Notes under the pieces: model-generated
The model's database searches: none
Seen by the model: the letters and a program-made list of their open reading frames with translations, nothing else
Told to the model about the DNA's origin: nothing
In this document: positions 8,581 through 18,034 of the stretch, piece by piece
How the letters are laid out: the number at the start of each line of letters is the position of its first letter
How positions within the stretch are numbered: position 1 is the stretch's first letter
Position numbers and translations under genes: made by a program
Assembly: GCA_029263725.1 (NCBI GenBank)
Contig: JAJUFS010000007.1
Coordinates: 1-37,378, forward strand
Origin: Gammaproteobacteria bacterium
GTDB taxonomy: Bacteria > Pseudomonadota > Gammaproteobacteria > Natronospirales > JAJUFS01
DNA length: 37,378 bases
Direction of reading: 5' to 3'

Positions 8581-10065
8581 ATGTGTGGAATTGTCGGCAT
8601 CGTCGGTCACTCTCCCGTCAACCAGGCGATCTATGACGCCCTGACGGTCCTGCAGCATCGCGGACAGGACGCCGCCGGAATTCTCACGTGGTCGGATGGC
8701 CGGGTTCACATCCACAAGGACAATGGCCTGGTCGCGGACGTGTTCGACCAGGAATGCATGGAACAGCTGAAGGGCAACGTCGGCATCGGCCACGTGCGCT
8801 ATCCCACCGCCGGCGCCTCCGGCCCGGACGAGGCGCAGCCTTTCTACACCAACTCGCCGTTCGGCATTTCCATCGTCCACAACGGCAATCTCGTCAACGC
8901 CAGCGAGCTGAAGGAGATGCTGTTCCATACCGACCGGCGGCATCTCAACACCGAATCCGATTCCGAGATCATCCTCAACGTGTTCGCGCACGGCCTGCAG
9001 CAGCATGCCGACCATCGCGTCACGCCCGAGGTCGTGTTCAAGGCGGTGAGCGACGTGCATCACCGCTGCGTCGGAGGCTATGCCATCGTCTCCTTCATCA
9101 ACGGCTACGGCATCGTCGGTTTCCGTGATCCCTGGGGCATCCGCCCGCTGGTGCTCGGCAAGCGCGAGACGGAAAGGGGGCCGGAGTACATGCTGGCCTC
9201 GGAAAGCGTCGCGCTGGACGCGCTGGACTTCGAGCTGGTGCGCGACGTCGCGCCGGGCGAAGCAGTGGTCATCGACCTCGACGGCAATCTTCACGCGCAG
9301 CAGTGCCACGAGGCGCCGAAGTACTCGCCGTGCATCTTCGAGTATGTGTACTTCGCGCGCCCCGATTCGATCATCGACGGCATTTCCGTGTACAAGGCGC
9401 GGCTGCGCATGGGCGAGAAGCTCGCCGAGAAGATCCTGCGCGAGCGTCCCGATCACGACATCGACGTGGTCATCCCGATTCCCGACACCAGCCGCACCAG
9501 CGCGCTGCAGATGGCCAACATGCTCGGCGTGAAGTACCGCGAAGGCTTCATCAAGAACCGTTACATCGGCCGCACCTTCATCATGCCGGGGCAGAGCCAG
9601 CGCCGGAAATCGGTGAAGCGCAAGCTGAATGCCATCGAGCTCGAGTTCCGCAACAAGGTGGTGCTGCTTGTGGACGATTCCATCGTTCGCGGCACGACCT
9701 CGCAGCAGATCATCCAGATGGCGCGCGACGCCGGCGCGAAGAAGGTGTATTTCGCTTCCGCCGCGCCGCCGGTGCGTTACCCGAACGTCTACGGCATCGA
9801 CATGCCGGTGACGGACGAGCTGGTCGCCGCGGGCAGGAGCATCGAAGAGGTGCAGAAGCTGATCGGCGCGGACTGGCTGATTTACCAGGATCTGCACGAC
9901 CTGGAAGAGGCGGTGCGCTGGAAGGATCGCGAGCCGCTCAAGTTCGACACGTCCTGCTTTTCCGGCGAGTACGTCACCGGTCCGCTGAGTCCCGAATACC
10001 TCGAGCGCCTGCGCCGCGAGCGCGCCGATTCCGTGAAGGAAGAGCGCAACCGCAAGGCTTCCTGA
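8581..10065 (+). CDS. purF: amidophosphoribosyltransferase
   Basis: PurF makes 5-phosphoribosylamine from PRPP and glutamine, the first committed step of purine synthesis. Cys2 (MCGIVGI), exposed after Met removal, is the glutaminase nucleophile, so there is no propeptide as in Bacillus-type enzymes. Other marks are [18 protein letters not shown], the [13 protein letters not shown] loop and the PRPP-binding motif [15 protein letters not shown]. Length 494 is normal. It is co-transcribed with cvpA. I saw no PurR-like operator. The next gene is on the opposite strand. Confidence 0.98.
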   Translation: MCGIVGIVGHSPVNQAIYDALTVLQHRGQDAAGILTWSDGRVHIHKDNGLVADVFDQECMEQLKGNVGIGHVRYPTAGASGPDEAQPFYTNSPFGISIVHNGNLVNASELKEMLFHTDRRHLNTESDSEIILNVFAHGLQQHADHRVTPEVVFKAVSDVHHRCVGGYAIVSFINGYGIVGFRDPWGIRPLVLGKRETERGPEYMLASESVALDALDFELVRDVAPGEAVVIDLDGNLHAQQCHEAPKYSPCIFEYVYFARPDSIIDGISVYKARLRMGEKLAEKILRERPDHDIDVVIPIPDTSRTSALQMANMLGVKYREGFIKNRYIGRTFIMPGQSQRRKSVKRKLNAIELEFRNKVVLLVDDSIVRGTTSQQIIQMARDAGAKKVYFASAAPPVRYPNVYGIDMPVTDELVAAGRSIEEVQKLIGADWLIYQDLHDLEEAVRWKDREPLKFDTSCFSGEYVTGPLSPEYLERLRRERADSVKEERNRKAS

Positions 10066-10071
10066 TGAAGG

Positions 10072-10098
10072 CCCTCCGCCGTGCGGGCGGAGGGTTCC
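10072..10098 (+). terminator. hairpin terminator after purF
   Basis: CCCTCCGCC / GGCGGAGGG forms a 9-bp stem with a 5-base loop. The tail (TTCCTG) is poor in T, so termination may be partial. It lies between purF and the convergent DUF885 gene. Confidence 0.55.
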
Positions 10099-10106
10099 TG
10101 CCTGTC

Positions 10107-11927
10107 TTACGTCCGTGCCTGCGCGTCCGCGATGTACTGGTTGACGATGTCCTCCAGCACCGCGAGCGGCATCGCGCCGTTCTGCAATACCACGCGGTGG
10201 AACTCGGGCAGCGAGAAGCGGTCTCCCAGCGCCTGTTTCGCGCGCTCGCGCAGTTCGACGATCTTCAGCTTGCCGATCATGTACGCGCAGGCCTGCCCTG
10301 GCATCACGATATAGCGTTCGATCTCCGCCACGACGTCCGTCTGCGGCATGCCGGTGTTCGCCGTCATGTAGTCGATGGCCTGCTCGCGAGTCCAGCGCTT
10401 GGCGTGTATGCCGGTATCCACGACCAGGCGCACGGCGCGGAACAGCTGTGCCTGCAGGTAGCCCAGCCGGTCGTAGGGATCCTCCTGGAAGCCGAGTTCC
10501 GCGGCGAGCTGTTCCGCATACAGTCCCCAGCCCTCGGTGTAGGCGCTGAACAGCGGCATGGTGCGGAACACTGGCAGGCCTTCGAGTTCGCCCTGGATGG
10601 CGATCTGGAAGTGATGGCCCGGCACCGCCTCGTGGTAGGTGAGCGTGCGCATGCCGAAGCGCGGAATCTCCTGCACGCTGCGCAGGTTGGCGTAGAAGAT
10701 GCCGGGCATGGAGCCGTCGCGCGCCGGCATGGTGTAGTAGGCGCCGGGCGCGGTCTTCTCCTTGAACTCCGGCACGCGGCGCACTTCGACGGGCGCCTTC
10801 GGGCGCAGGTCGAAGGCATCATCCAGGCCCGCGCTGACCTCGTCGATCAGGCGCTGGTAGTCGGCGAGAATCCGCTCGCGTCCTTCGTCGGTGTCGGGGT
10901 AAAGGAAGCGCTCTTCCTGCGACAGCGCCAGCACGCGCTCGCCCACGCTGCCCTCCGTGTAGCCTTCGGCTCGCAGGATCGCGTCCATTTCCGCCTGCAG
11001 TTTCTCGACCTCGCGCAGGCCGATGTCATGCACCTCGGACGGATCGAGTTCCGTGGTGGTCCAGTAACGCAGCATGTGGCGGTAGAACTCGTCGCCGTCC
11101 GGCAGCTTCCATACGCCGTCATCGCTGGTGGTCTTCGGCTGCAGTTCCTCGAGGTAGGCGATCAGGTTGCGGTACGCGGGGTAGACCGATTCGGCGATCT
11201 CCCGTTCGGCGCGCTCGAGCAGGCGCGCACGGTCCGCTTCATCGAGACCCTCGAGCTTGCCGAGCTTGTCCGCGAAGCTGGTGTAAAGCAGGTTTTCCTG
11301 CGGCGCCATGCCGATGAAGTTGCGGGTTTCGTTCAGCACGTGCTCGATCACGAAGGTCGGCGGCGTGATGCCCATCTCCTCGCGCAGGCGCAGGCTTTCG
11401 TCCAGCTGGCGAAAGGCCTCGTCGAACTTCGACAGGCGCGCGATGTAGTCCTCGGCCTCGCCCTCGTCATTGACCTGGTGCTGCTCCGCCATGAAATCCG
11501 GCAGCGAACTCTGCACCCCGAACAGCTGGTTGACCGGATAGTTGTGATAGAGCCAGCGCTCGCCGTTGACCGTGGTTTCCAGGAACCAGTCCAGGATGCG
11601 GGTGGAGAGCTGCTGCTGCGGTGTCTGCGAGTCGAGGTCGTAGCTGCGCAGCGTTTCCAGCGCATCCTTCGACAGTTGCAGCATCGCCTTGTCCTGCGCC
11701 GGCGACAGATCGGTGAGATCGTCGTTGTACCAGTCGGCCCAGGACGGCAGGATGCGCAGGGAGCTCAGCATCTCCGGGTTCTTCAGCGCATACTGGAGAA
11801 AGACGCGGTCGTAGAAATGATCGATGTTGAAGGGCCGGAACCAGATCAGGTTGGCCAGCCAGAAGACGCCGGCGGCAAGCAGCACCAGGATGGTGATGCC
11901 CGCGCCGCGCAGGATTCTCGATTTCAT
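10107..11927 (-). CDS. DUF885 family, membrane-anchored putative metallo-hydrolase
   Basis: A 606-residue protein with an N-terminal membrane helix (~6-28, GITILVLLAAGVFWLANLIW) and no obvious cleavage site, so it is probably tethered with the bulk in the periplasm. It is recognised as DUF885 by its length, the helical repeats and the hallmark TYHEAVPGHHFQ near residue 430, an HExxPGHH zinc-site pattern. Members are often annotated as metal-dependent peptidases, but the substrate is unknown. The track start is a TTG; the ATG at 11927 with GGGGGA upstream gives a better signal anchor. It diverges from the glycerate kinase gene with only 26 bases between. No partner genes suggest a pathway. Confidence 0.85.
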   Translation of the reverse strand: MKSRILRGAGITILVLLAAGVFWLANLIWFRPFNIDHFYDRVFLQYALKNPEMLSSLRILPSWADWYNDDLTDLSPAQDKAMLQLSKDALETLRSYDLDSQTPQQQLSTRILDWFLETTVNGERWLYHNYPVNQLFGVQSSLPDFMAEQHQVNDEGEAEDYIARLSKFDEAFRQLDESLRLREEMGITPPTFVIEHVLNETRNFIGMAPQENLLYTSFADKLGKLEGLDEADRARLLERAEREIAESVYPAYRNLIAYLEELQPKTTSDDGVWKLPDGDEFYRHMLRYWTTTELDPSEVHDIGLREVEKLQAEMDAILRAEGYTEGSVGERVLALSQEERFLYPDTDEGRERILADYQRLIDEVSAGLDDAFDLRPKAPVEVRRVPEFKEKTAPGAYYTMPARDGSMPGIFYANLRSVQEIPRFGMRTLTYHEAVPGHHFQIAIQGELEGLPVFRTMPLFSAYTEGWGLYAEQLAAELGFQEDPYDRLGYLQAQLFRAVRLVVDTGIHAKRWTREQAIDYMTANTGMPQTDVVAEIERYIVMPGQACAYMIGKLKIVELRERAKQALGDRFSLPEFHRVVLQNGAMPLAVLEDIVNQYIADAQART

Positions 11928-11953
11928 GTGGTGTTCCCCCAAGGGCTGATTGC

Positions 11954-13171
11954 GTGGAACGGATGTTGCACCAAGCCAAAACCAAAGAACAGCTGCTGCG
12001 CTGGCTGGACCGGGCGTTGGCGGCGGTGGATGCCCGCGCGCGCGCCGCAGCTGCCTTGCGCAGGCTGGAAGGGGAATGCGCGGTGCTCGCGCTCGGCAAG
12101 GCAGCAGGTTCGATGGCGGCGGGCGCGGAGGTGGCGCTTGGTGACAGGATCCGAAGCGCGCTCGCCGTTTCGCCTTACCGCAGTGATTCGCCGGGCGCGC
12201 GCTGGCGGCTGATCGAAGGCGCGCATCCCTTGCCTGATGAACGCAGCCTGCACGCAGGAGAGGCGGTTCGCGATTGGCTGCAGGCGTTGCCGGCGGGACT
12301 GCCGCTGATCGTGCTGCTTTCCGGAGGGGCCTCCGCCAGCCTCGAGTTGCCGGTCGACGGCATGACGCTGGAGAAGTTGCGCGAACTCAATCGCTGGCTG
12401 CTCGGCAGCGGACTGGATATCGCCGCGATGAATGCGGTGCGCGCGCGCTTTTCGCAGCTCAAGCGTGGCGGTCTTGCGCGCCTTGCCGGCCGGCGGCGCA
12501 TTCATGTGCTTGCCACCTCCGATGTTCCCGGCGATCGCGTCGAGGACATCGGTTCCGGGCCGTGCTGGCCTGAGGCGCCACGCTGGCCGCAGGGCTTGCC
12601 GGCCTGGCTGAACGACTGGCATGAAACCTTGCCGCTGCCTGAGGCAATGACGCCGCCGGCGGAAATCTCGCATGCCATCATCGCGCGCAACTCGGATGCC
12701 CTGGAGGCAGTGGTGGATGCGGTCGAGGAAGACGGCGTCGCGCTTGCCGGCTGCGCGCGGCTGGAAGGCGATGCGGTGGCGGCGGCGAAGCGCATCGTTG
12801 CCGATATCGACGCCGGTCCGGCGGGGGTTCATCTCTGGGGCGGCGAGACGACGGTGACGCTGCCCGAGAATCCCGGGCGGGGAGGGCGCTGCCAGCACCT
12901 GGCACTGGCGGCAGCCATTGCCCTGGAAGGTCGCGAGGATGTCGCGCTGCTTGCCTTCGGCACCGATGGCATCGACGGCAGTACCGAGGATGCCGGCGCG
13001 GTCATTGACGGCCGCACGCTGGATGCAATCCGGGACGAAGGACTGGACGCGCTGCATTGCCTGGAGCGGGCGGACAGCAATACTGCGCTGCAGGCGGCTG
13101 GCGCGCTCGTTCACACGGGTGCAACCGGCACCAACGTGATGGATGTCGTCATCGGCTGGAAATTTCATTGA
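11954..13171 (+). CDS. glycerate 2-kinase, MOFRL/DUF4147 type
   Basis: This class (TtuD/GckA) phosphorylates D-glycerate to 2-phosphoglycerate; older annotations call it hydroxypyruvate reductase. The 405-residue protein has the DUF4147 N-domain (ALGKAAGSMAAGAEVAL, the LLSGGASASLELP glycine loop, ATSDVPGDRVEDIGSGP) and a C-terminal MOFRL domain (GGETTVTLPENPGRGGRCQHLALA, then AFGTDGIDGSTEDAGAVID). The family's usual GGRNQ reads GGRCQ here. GTG at 11954 has AAGGG 8 bases upstream; ATG at 11963 is the alternative. No tartronate-semialdehyde or glyoxylate genes are adjacent, so the source of glycerate is unknown. Confidence 0.9.
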   Translation: MERMLHQAKTKEQLLRWLDRALAAVDARARAAAALRRLEGECAVLALGKAAGSMAAGAEVALGDRIRSALAVSPYRSDSPGARWRLIEGAHPLPDERSLHAGEAVRDWLQALPAGLPLIVLLSGGASASLELPVDGMTLEKLRELNRWLLGSGLDIAAMNAVRARFSQLKRGGLARLAGRRRIHVLATSDVPGDRVEDIGSGPCWPEAPRWPQGLPAWLNDWHETLPLPEAMTPPAEISHAIIARNSDALEAVVDAVEEDGVALAGCARLEGDAVAAAKRIVADIDAGPAGVHLWGGETTVTLPENPGRGGRCQHLALAAAIALEGREDVALLAFGTDGIDGSTEDAGAVIDGRTLDAIRDEGLDALHCLERADSNTALQAAGALVHTGATGTNVMDVVIGWKFH

Positions 13172-13185
13172 CGGCGGCGGCCACG

Positions 13186-13191
13186 TATACT
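13186..13191 (+). promoter_or_regulatory. -10 box of miaE, start-proximal
   Basis: TATACT matches five of six positions of the -10 consensus and ends 9 bases before the miaE ATG, with CCGCGCGCC between. No -35 at normal spacing and no Shine-Dalgarno are visible, which suggests a leaderless transcript. Confidence 0.5.
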
Positions 13192-13200
13192 CCGCGCGCC

Positions 13201-13803
13201 ATGAACAACGACATTCGCGAGTTTCTTTCCGGCGCCACGCCTGCCGCTTGGGTCGAGGCCGCCGCCGCCAACCTGCCGCTCATTCTCGTGGACCACGCGC
13301 ATTGTGAGAAAAAGGCCGCGTCAACGGCGCTCAATCTCATGTTCCGTTATCCAGAGCGAACCACCCTGGTGCAGCGCATGTCGCGCCTGGCGCGCGAGGA
13401 GCTGCGGCACTTCGAGCAGGTGCTGAAGCTGATGGAAAGGCGCGGCATCGCCTTCGGGCACCTGTCCCCGGCACGTTATGCCGAGGGTCTGCGCCGTCAC
13501 ATGCGAAGCCGCGAACCGGAACGGCTGGTGGATATCCTTGTCGTCGGCGCCTTCATCGAGGCGCGTTCCTGCGAACGCTTCGAGGCGCTCGCGCCGGCGC
13601 TGGAGGATCGCGAAATAGCGTCGTTTTACCTCGGGCTGTGCGAATCCGAGTCGCGGCATTTCCGCGGCTATCTCGAGCTTGCCGAACAGGCGGCCGACGG
13701 CGACATCGGCGAACGGGTAGCGTTCTTCCGCGAGGTGGAAGCGACGCTGAATTCAAGCGCTGACGTGGAACTGCGTTTCCACAGCGGCCCGCCCGCCGCC
13801 TGA
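13201..13803 (+). CDS. miaE: tRNA-(ms2io6A37) hydroxylase MiaE
   Basis: MiaE is a diiron monooxygenase that hydroxylates the isopentenyl side chain of ms2i6A37 in tRNAs reading UNN codons, after MiaA and MiaB (neither is in the window). The 200-residue protein keeps a four-helix diiron pattern: Glu36 (HAHCEKKAA), Glu67-x2-His70 (EELRHFE), Glu120 (FIEARSCERFE) and Glu150-x2-His153 (ESRHFRGY). The track start at 13057 runs into the glycerate kinase gene; the ATG at 13201 gives the family N-terminus. Its TGA directly abuts the reversed stop of lpxH. Confidence 0.95.
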   Translation: MNNDIREFLSGATPAAWVEAAAANLPLILVDHAHCEKKAASTALNLMFRYPERTTLVQRMSRLAREELRHFEQVLKLMERRGIAFGHLSPARYAEGLRRHMRSREPERLVDILVVGAFIEARSCERFEALAPALEDREIASFYLGLCESESRHFRGYLELAEQAADGDIGERVAFFREVEATLNSSADVELRFHSGPPAA

Positions 13804-14535
13804 TCAGCCCGGCAGCGGCAACTGCATCAGGCTCAGGCCTGCCGGTGTTGCTTCCAGCAGGCTGCCCTGTTCATACCAGTCGCCCAGCACCACGCGTTCG
13901 CGCACCTTGCCGTCGAGCTCGAACAGGTGCACGCCCGGCCGGTGCGTGTGGCCGTGGACGAGCAGGTCGACGTTGTGATCACGGAACGCCTTCGCGACGG
14001 CGGCAGCGTTCACGTCCATGATGTCCTCGGCGAGATCCGCCTGCGCGGCCTTGCTGCCTTGCCGCGCCTTTTCCGCGAACGCCTGGCGAGCGGCCAGCGG
14101 TTGAGAGAGGAACTGCCGCTGCCAGTCGGGATTGCGCACCATGGCGCGGAACTGCTGGTAGCCGATGTCGTCCGTGCACAGCGTGTCGCCATGCATCAGC
14201 AGGGCGCGCCGCCCGAAGATATCGACCACCGTGGGGTCATCCAGAAGGGTGAGTCCTGATCGTGCGGCGAATTCGCTGCCGCAAAGAAAGTCACGGTTGC
14301 CATGCATGAAGTAGCAGCGGGTGCCTGCCGCAGCAAAGGCGCGCAGGGCATCCTGCACTTTGCCGTGATGCGGATCGGGATCGTCATCGCCTATCCAGGC
14401 TTCGAACAGGTCGCCAAGAATGTAGAGCGCGCGCGCCTTTCCTGCGTGCGCCTGCAGGAACTCGAGGAAAAGGCGCGTGACCTCGGGCCGCGCCGGATCG
14501 AGATGCAGATCGGAAATGAACAGCAGCGAGCTCAC
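13804..14535 (-). CDS. lpxH: UDP-2,3-diacylglucosamine diphosphatase LpxH
   Basis: LpxH hydrolyses UDP-2,3-diacylglucosamine to lipid X and UMP in lipid A synthesis, at the cytoplasmic face of the inner membrane. The calcineurin-like metal motifs are all present: FISDLHLD (Asp9, His11), [33 protein letters not shown] and [10 protein letters not shown]. Length 243 is normal. It starts with GTG, whose last two bases lie within the TGA of the upstream cyclophilin gene, so translation is probably coupled. The ppi-lpxH order is conserved in Pseudomonas. Confidence 0.97.
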   Translation of the reverse strand: MSSLLFISDLHLDPARPEVTRLFLEFLQAHAGKARALYILGDLFEAWIGDDDPDPHHGKVQDALRAFAAAGTRCYFMHGNRDFLCGSEFAARSGLTLLDDPTVVDIFGRRALLMHGDTLCTDDIGYQQFRAMVRNPDWQRQFLSQPLAARQAFAEKARQGSKAAQADLAEDIMDVNAAAVAKAFRDHNVDLLVHGHTHRPGVHLFELDGKVRERVVLGDWYEQGSLLEATPAGLSLMQLPLPG

Positions 14536-15152
14536 TTTGCCTTACCCGCGACCGGGGCTTCGGCAGGCAGGGCCTCGAGCACGCTCGCCTTGCGGATTTC
14601 CACCGGGCGGAAGGGAACGTCGCTCGTGAAGGGGCCCGCCGGACCGGTGGGGATCTGGGCGATGGCGTCGACCACTTCCATGCCCTTCACCACCTTGCCA
14701 AAGACTGCGTAGCCCCAGCGGTAATCGGTGCCGTTGAGACGGGAGTTGTCGACCAGGTTGATGAAGAACTGCGCGCGCGCCGAATGCGGGTCGTTGGTGC
14801 GCGCCATGGCAATGGTGCCGCGAAGATTCGCCAGGCCATTGCGGGATTCGTTCTGGATGGGTTCGCGCGACGGCGTCTTCTCGGAGAGATCGCGCCGGTA
14901 ACCGCCGCCCTGGGCCATGAAGCCGGGAATCACGCGGTGAAAGATCGTGCCGTCGTAATGGCCTTCCTTCACGTACTCGACGAAGTTCGCCACGGTTATC
15001 GGCGCCTTCACGGGATCGAGTTCGAGAAAGATGTCGCCATCGCTGGTCTCGAGCTTGACGTAGACCGGCGCGGCGGTCGCTTCCGGTTCCGAGGCGTTCG
15101 CGAATCCGCCAAGGGCAAGCAGGGCAGTCAGCATCAACGGCAGCAGTCGCAT
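14532..15152 (-). CDS. ppiA: periplasmic cyclophilin-type peptidyl-prolyl isomerase
   Basis: Cyclophilins catalyse cis-trans isomerisation of prolyl bonds. The 206-residue precursor has a signal peptide (1-20, [18 protein letters not shown] before SEP), so it acts in the periplasm. The catalytic core is intact: [16 protein letters not shown] with the active Arg, [18 protein letters not shown], and [13 protein letters not shown]. The track adds 12 upstream residues; ATG at 15152 has GGGAGA upstream and gives a proper signal sequence. It heads a two-gene operon with lpxH and diverges from gltX. Confidence 0.93.
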   Translation of the reverse strand: MRLLPLMLTALLALGGFANASEPEATAAPVYVKLETSDGDIFLELDPVKAPITVANFVEYVKEGHYDGTIFHRVIPGFMAQGGGYRRDLSEKTPSREPIQNESRNGLANLRGTIAMARTNDPHSARAQFFINLVDNSRLNGTDYRWGYAVFGKVVKGMEVVDAIAQIPTGPAGPFTSDVPFRPVEIRKASVLEALPAEAPVAGKAK

Positions 15153-15183
15153 CTTTATTTGTCTCCCTGTCGAGTGTCCGCGC

Positions 15184-15212
15184 ATCATAGCGGCTGGCCT
15201 TCGCCGCGCAAA
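15184..15212 (-). promoter_or_regulatory. sigma70 promoter of ppiA-lpxH
   Basis: On the minus strand TATGAT (15189-15184) is a five-of-six -10 box followed by GCGCGG. A weak TTTGCG lies 17 bases upstream. Transcription would start near 15177, leaving a leader of about 25 bases that contains GGGAGA. Confidence 0.5.
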
Positions 15213-15234
15213 CCGCCGCTGTCAGGGCGCGCTC

Positions 15235-15243
15235 TGGTAAGAT
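15235..15243 (+). promoter_or_regulatory. extended -10 promoter at the gltX start
   Basis: TGGTAAGAT is an extended -10 (TGn plus TAAGAT) ending 8 bases before the gltX ATG, with TCCGCGCC between. There is no Shine-Dalgarno at a usable distance, so the mRNA is probably leaderless or nearly so. Confidence 0.5.
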
Positions 15244-15251
15244 TCCGCGCC

Positions 15252-16676
15252 ATGAGTGAACTGCCTCCCGTCACCCGTTTTGCCCCTTCGCCCACCGGCC
15301 GCCTGCACGTCGGCAACGCGCGTACTGCGCTGTTCAACTGGCTGCTGGCGCGGCACGCGCAGGGCCGCATGATCATCCGCATCGAGGACACGGATCGCGA
15401 ACGCTCGCGTCCCGAGCACGAGCAGGCAATGCTCCAGGATCTGCGCTGGTTCGGGCTGGACTGGGATGAAGGGCCGGATCGTGGCGGAGCGCATGCGCCG
15501 TACCGGCAGTCCGAGCGCGCGGAAGTCTACGCGCGCCATTTCCAGGAACTGACGGAGCGCGGGCTCGCCTATCCGTGCTTCTGTTCGCCGCAGGCATTGG
15601 CGCTGTCGCGCAAGGCACAGCTCGCCGCCGGCAAGCCGCCGCGTTATGACGGCAGCTGCGCGCGCCTGTCACGCGAGGACGCGGCGCGCCGCATTGCCGC
15701 GGGCGAGATGCCGACGCTGCGCTTCCGCGTGCCGGAGGACGCGGTCATCGAGTTCGAGGACATGGTCTTCGGCCGGCAGGTTTTCCGTGGCGCCGAGATC
15801 GGCGATTTCATCATTCGTCGCGCCGATGGCACGCCGTCATTCTTCTTTTCCAACGCGGTCGATGACGCGCTGATGGGCGTGACCCATGCCTTCCGCGGCG
15901 AGGACCATCTCGCGAACACGCCGCGGCAGATCATGCTGCTCGAGGCACTGGGGCTGCGCGTGCCGCGCTATGGCCACTTCCCGCTGGTCAAGGACAGCGA
16001 TGGCGGGCCGCTGTCCAAGCGCCTTGGCAGCCTTGGCCTTGCCGACCTGCGCGCGCAGGGTTACCTGCCGCTCGCGATCGCCAATTACCTTGCCCGTCTT
16101 GGCCACAGCTTCGCCGAGGAGCGCTTCCGCGACATGCGCGAGCTTGCCGAGGATTTCGACGCTGCGCGCTTCGGCCGCGCACCGGCGAAATACGATGCCG
16201 CGCAGCTGCTGCATTGGCAGAAGGAAGCCGTTGGCCGGCTTTCGGATGAAGCCTTCGATGAATGGCTGGCGGAACACCTGCAGGCTTATGCAGGCATCGC
16301 ACCCGAACGCCGATGCGAGTTCGTCGCCGCCATCCGGGACAATGTCGTGCTGCCGCAAGATGCGGCAGCGTGGATGAACGCGCTGCTGGAAGACGCGCTC
16401 GATCTCGAGGCGTACCGCGACGAGTTGCGTGCGGCCGGCGCGTCGTTCTTTGATGCCGCACGCGAGGCGGTCGCGACAGCGGAGGATTTCTCCGCATTTG
16501 CGCGCGCCGTTGCCGCTGCCACCGGCGCGAAGGGCAAGGCGCTGTACCTGCCGCTGCGGCTGGCCTTCAGCGGCATGCCGCATGGCCCGGAGATGGCGCG
16601 TTTGTGGCAGCTGCTTGGCAAGGAAAGAATCGAACGGCGCCTGGCAAGGGCGGCGCAACTGGCGGAACGGCAATGA
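15252..16676 (+). CDS. gltX: glutamate--tRNA ligase (GluRS), possible second-type
   Basis: Class I aminoacyl-tRNA synthetase charging tRNA with glutamate. The 474-residue protein has the HIGH-region motif [21 protein letters not shown] (HVGN at 19-22), [11 protein letters not shown] and the [16 protein letters not shown] helix. The second signature is [11 protein letters not shown], where the usual Lys-Leu-Ser-Lys-Arg has Pro in the first position. This variant fits GluRS paralogs (GluRS2-like) known from some gammaproteobacteria, some of which charge tRNA-Gln; specificity cannot be read here. The track start at 14784 overlaps the divergent gene; ATG at 15252 matches the family. It overlaps cysS by ATGA and occupies the position of glnS in Pseudomonas. 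Confidence 0.93.
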   Translation: MSELPPVTRFAPSPTGRLHVGNARTALFNWLLARHAQGRMIIRIEDTDRERSRPEHEQAMLQDLRWFGLDWDEGPDRGGAHAPYRQSERAEVYARHFQELTERGLAYPCFCSPQALALSRKAQLAAGKPPRYDGSCARLSREDAARRIAAGEMPTLRFRVPEDAVIEFEDMVFGRQVFRGAEIGDFIIRRADGTPSFFFSNAVDDALMGVTHAFRGEDHLANTPRQIMLLEALGLRVPRYGHFPLVKDSDGGPLSKRLGSLGLADLRAQGYLPLAIANYLARLGHSFAEERFRDMRELAEDFDAARFGRAPAKYDAAQLLHWQKEAVGRLSDEAFDEWLAEHLQAYAGIAPERRCEFVAAIRDNVVLPQDAAAWMNALLEDALDLEAYRDELRAAGASFFDAAREAVATAEDFSAFARAVAAATGAKGKALYLPLRLAFSGMPHGPEMARLWQLLGKERIERRLARAAQLAERQ

Positions 16677-18034
16677 CCCTCAGAATCTACAACTCGATCA
16701 CGCGTGAAAAGGAAACCTTCCAGCCTCTCGAGCCGCCGAAGGTGCGCATGTATGTCTGCGGCGTGACCGTCTACGACTACTGCCACATCGGTCACGCGCG
16801 CTGCTACACGGTGTTCGACCTGCTGGTGCGTTACCTGCGTCATCGCGGCTTCGAGGTCGAATACATCCGCAACATCACCGACATCGACGACAAGATCATC
16901 CGCCGCGCCGCCGAGAACGGCGAAAGCATAGAGGCATTGAGCGAGCGTTTCATCGCCGCCATGCACGAGGACTTCGATGCGCTCGGCATCCTGCGCCCGG
17001 ATCACGAGCCGCGTGCGACCGGTCACATGCCGGAAATGATCGCGATGATCGAGACGCTGATCGCCAGGGGCCTCGCGTATCCCGCCGCCAACGGCGACGT
17101 CTATTACCGCGTGGCGGGATTCGAGGGCTACGGCAGGCTGTCGGGCAAGCGTCTCGAGGACCTGCGCGCCGGCGCGCGCGTCGAGATCGGCGAAGCGAAG
17201 CAGGATCCGCTGGATTTCGTGCTGTGGAAGGCGTCCAAGCCCGGCGAGCCGAGCTGGGATTCGCCCTGGGGCCCGGGTCGGCCCGGCTGGCACATCGAAT
17301 GCTCGGCGATGTCCACCAAGTGGCTGGGCACGCATTTCGACATCCACGGCGGCGGCATGGATCTCAAGTTCCCGCACCACGAGAACGAGATCGCGCAGAG
17401 CTGCGGCGCCACGGGCGATGCCTTCGTGAAGTACTGGCTGCACAACGGCTTCGTCACCGTGGATGAAGAGAAGATGTCCAAGTCGCTGGGCAACTTCTTC
17501 ACCATCCGCGAGGTGCTGAAGCACTACCGGCCCGAGGTGCTGCGCTATTTCCTGCTCGCCAGTCACTACCGCAGCCCGCTCAATTATTCCGACGACAATC
17601 TCGACAAGGCGGCAGGCGCGCTGGAGCGCATGTACCTCGCCTTGCGAGGCCCTGTCGTCGAGGGTGCTGAAAGCGAGTTCAGCGCGCGCTTCCTGGAAGC
17701 ACTGGATGACGATCTCAATACACCACAGGCCTTCGCGGTGCTGTTCGATCTCGTGCATGCCATCAATACCGCGGGCGACGAGCAGCGCAGGCAGGCGTTG
17801 CGCGGCGAGCTCAGGCGGCTGGGCGAGATTCTTGGACTGTTGCAGCAGGATCCGCAGGCTTACCTGCAGGGCGAGTCGGGTGACGCCGCGGCCATCGAGC
17901 AGCGCATCGCGGCGCGCAATGCCGCGCGCAAGGCGCGCAACTTCGCGGAAGCCGATCGCATCCGCGATGAGCTCCTGGCCGAAGGGATCATTCTAGAGGA
18001 TGGACCGCAGGGCACGACCTGGCGGCGCGAGTGA
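16673..18034 (+). CDS. cysS: cysteine--tRNA ligase
   Basis: CysRS charges tRNA-Cys; it is a class I enzyme with a catalytic zinc that selects cysteine. The 453-residue protein shows [19 protein letters not shown] (zinc Cys29 and the HIGH motif), the other zinc ligands in HIECSAMS and HHENEIAQS, and [10 protein letters not shown] as KMSKS. The C-terminal helical domain and DALRE-like end are normal in length. ATG at 16673 overlaps the gltX TGA, so the pair is translationally coupled. The stop codon lies in a 20-bp palindrome shared with the convergent folD stop. Confidence 0.97.
   Translation: MTLRIYNSITREKETFQPLEPPKVRMYVCGVTVYDYCHIGHARCYTVFDLLVRYLRHRGFEVEYIRNITDIDDKIIRRAAENGESIEALSERFIAAMHEDFDALGILRPDHEPRATGHMPEMIAMIETLIARGLAYPAANGDVYYRVAGFEGYGRLSGKRLEDLRAGARVEIGEAKQDPLDFVLWKASKPGEPSWDSPWGPGRPGWHIECSAMSTKWLGTHFDIHGGGMDLKFPHHENEIAQSCGATGDAFVKYWLHNGFVTVDEEKMSKSLGNFFTIREVLKHYRPEVLRYFLLASHYRSPLNYSDDNLDKAAGALERMYLALRGPVVEGAESEFSARFLEALDDDLNTPQAFAVLFDLVHAINTAGDEQRRQALRGELRRLGEILGLLQQDPQAYLQGESGDAAAIEQRIAARNAARKARNFAEADRIRDELLAEGIILEDGPQGTTWRRE

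Noticed and set aside
9303-12212. 969-codon plus-strand ORF running through the end of purF and antisense to the DUF885 gene
   Set aside because: It is a codon-bias shadow: it crosses a terminator and parts of two real genes, and its protein is Arg/His/Ala-rich with no recognisable motif.
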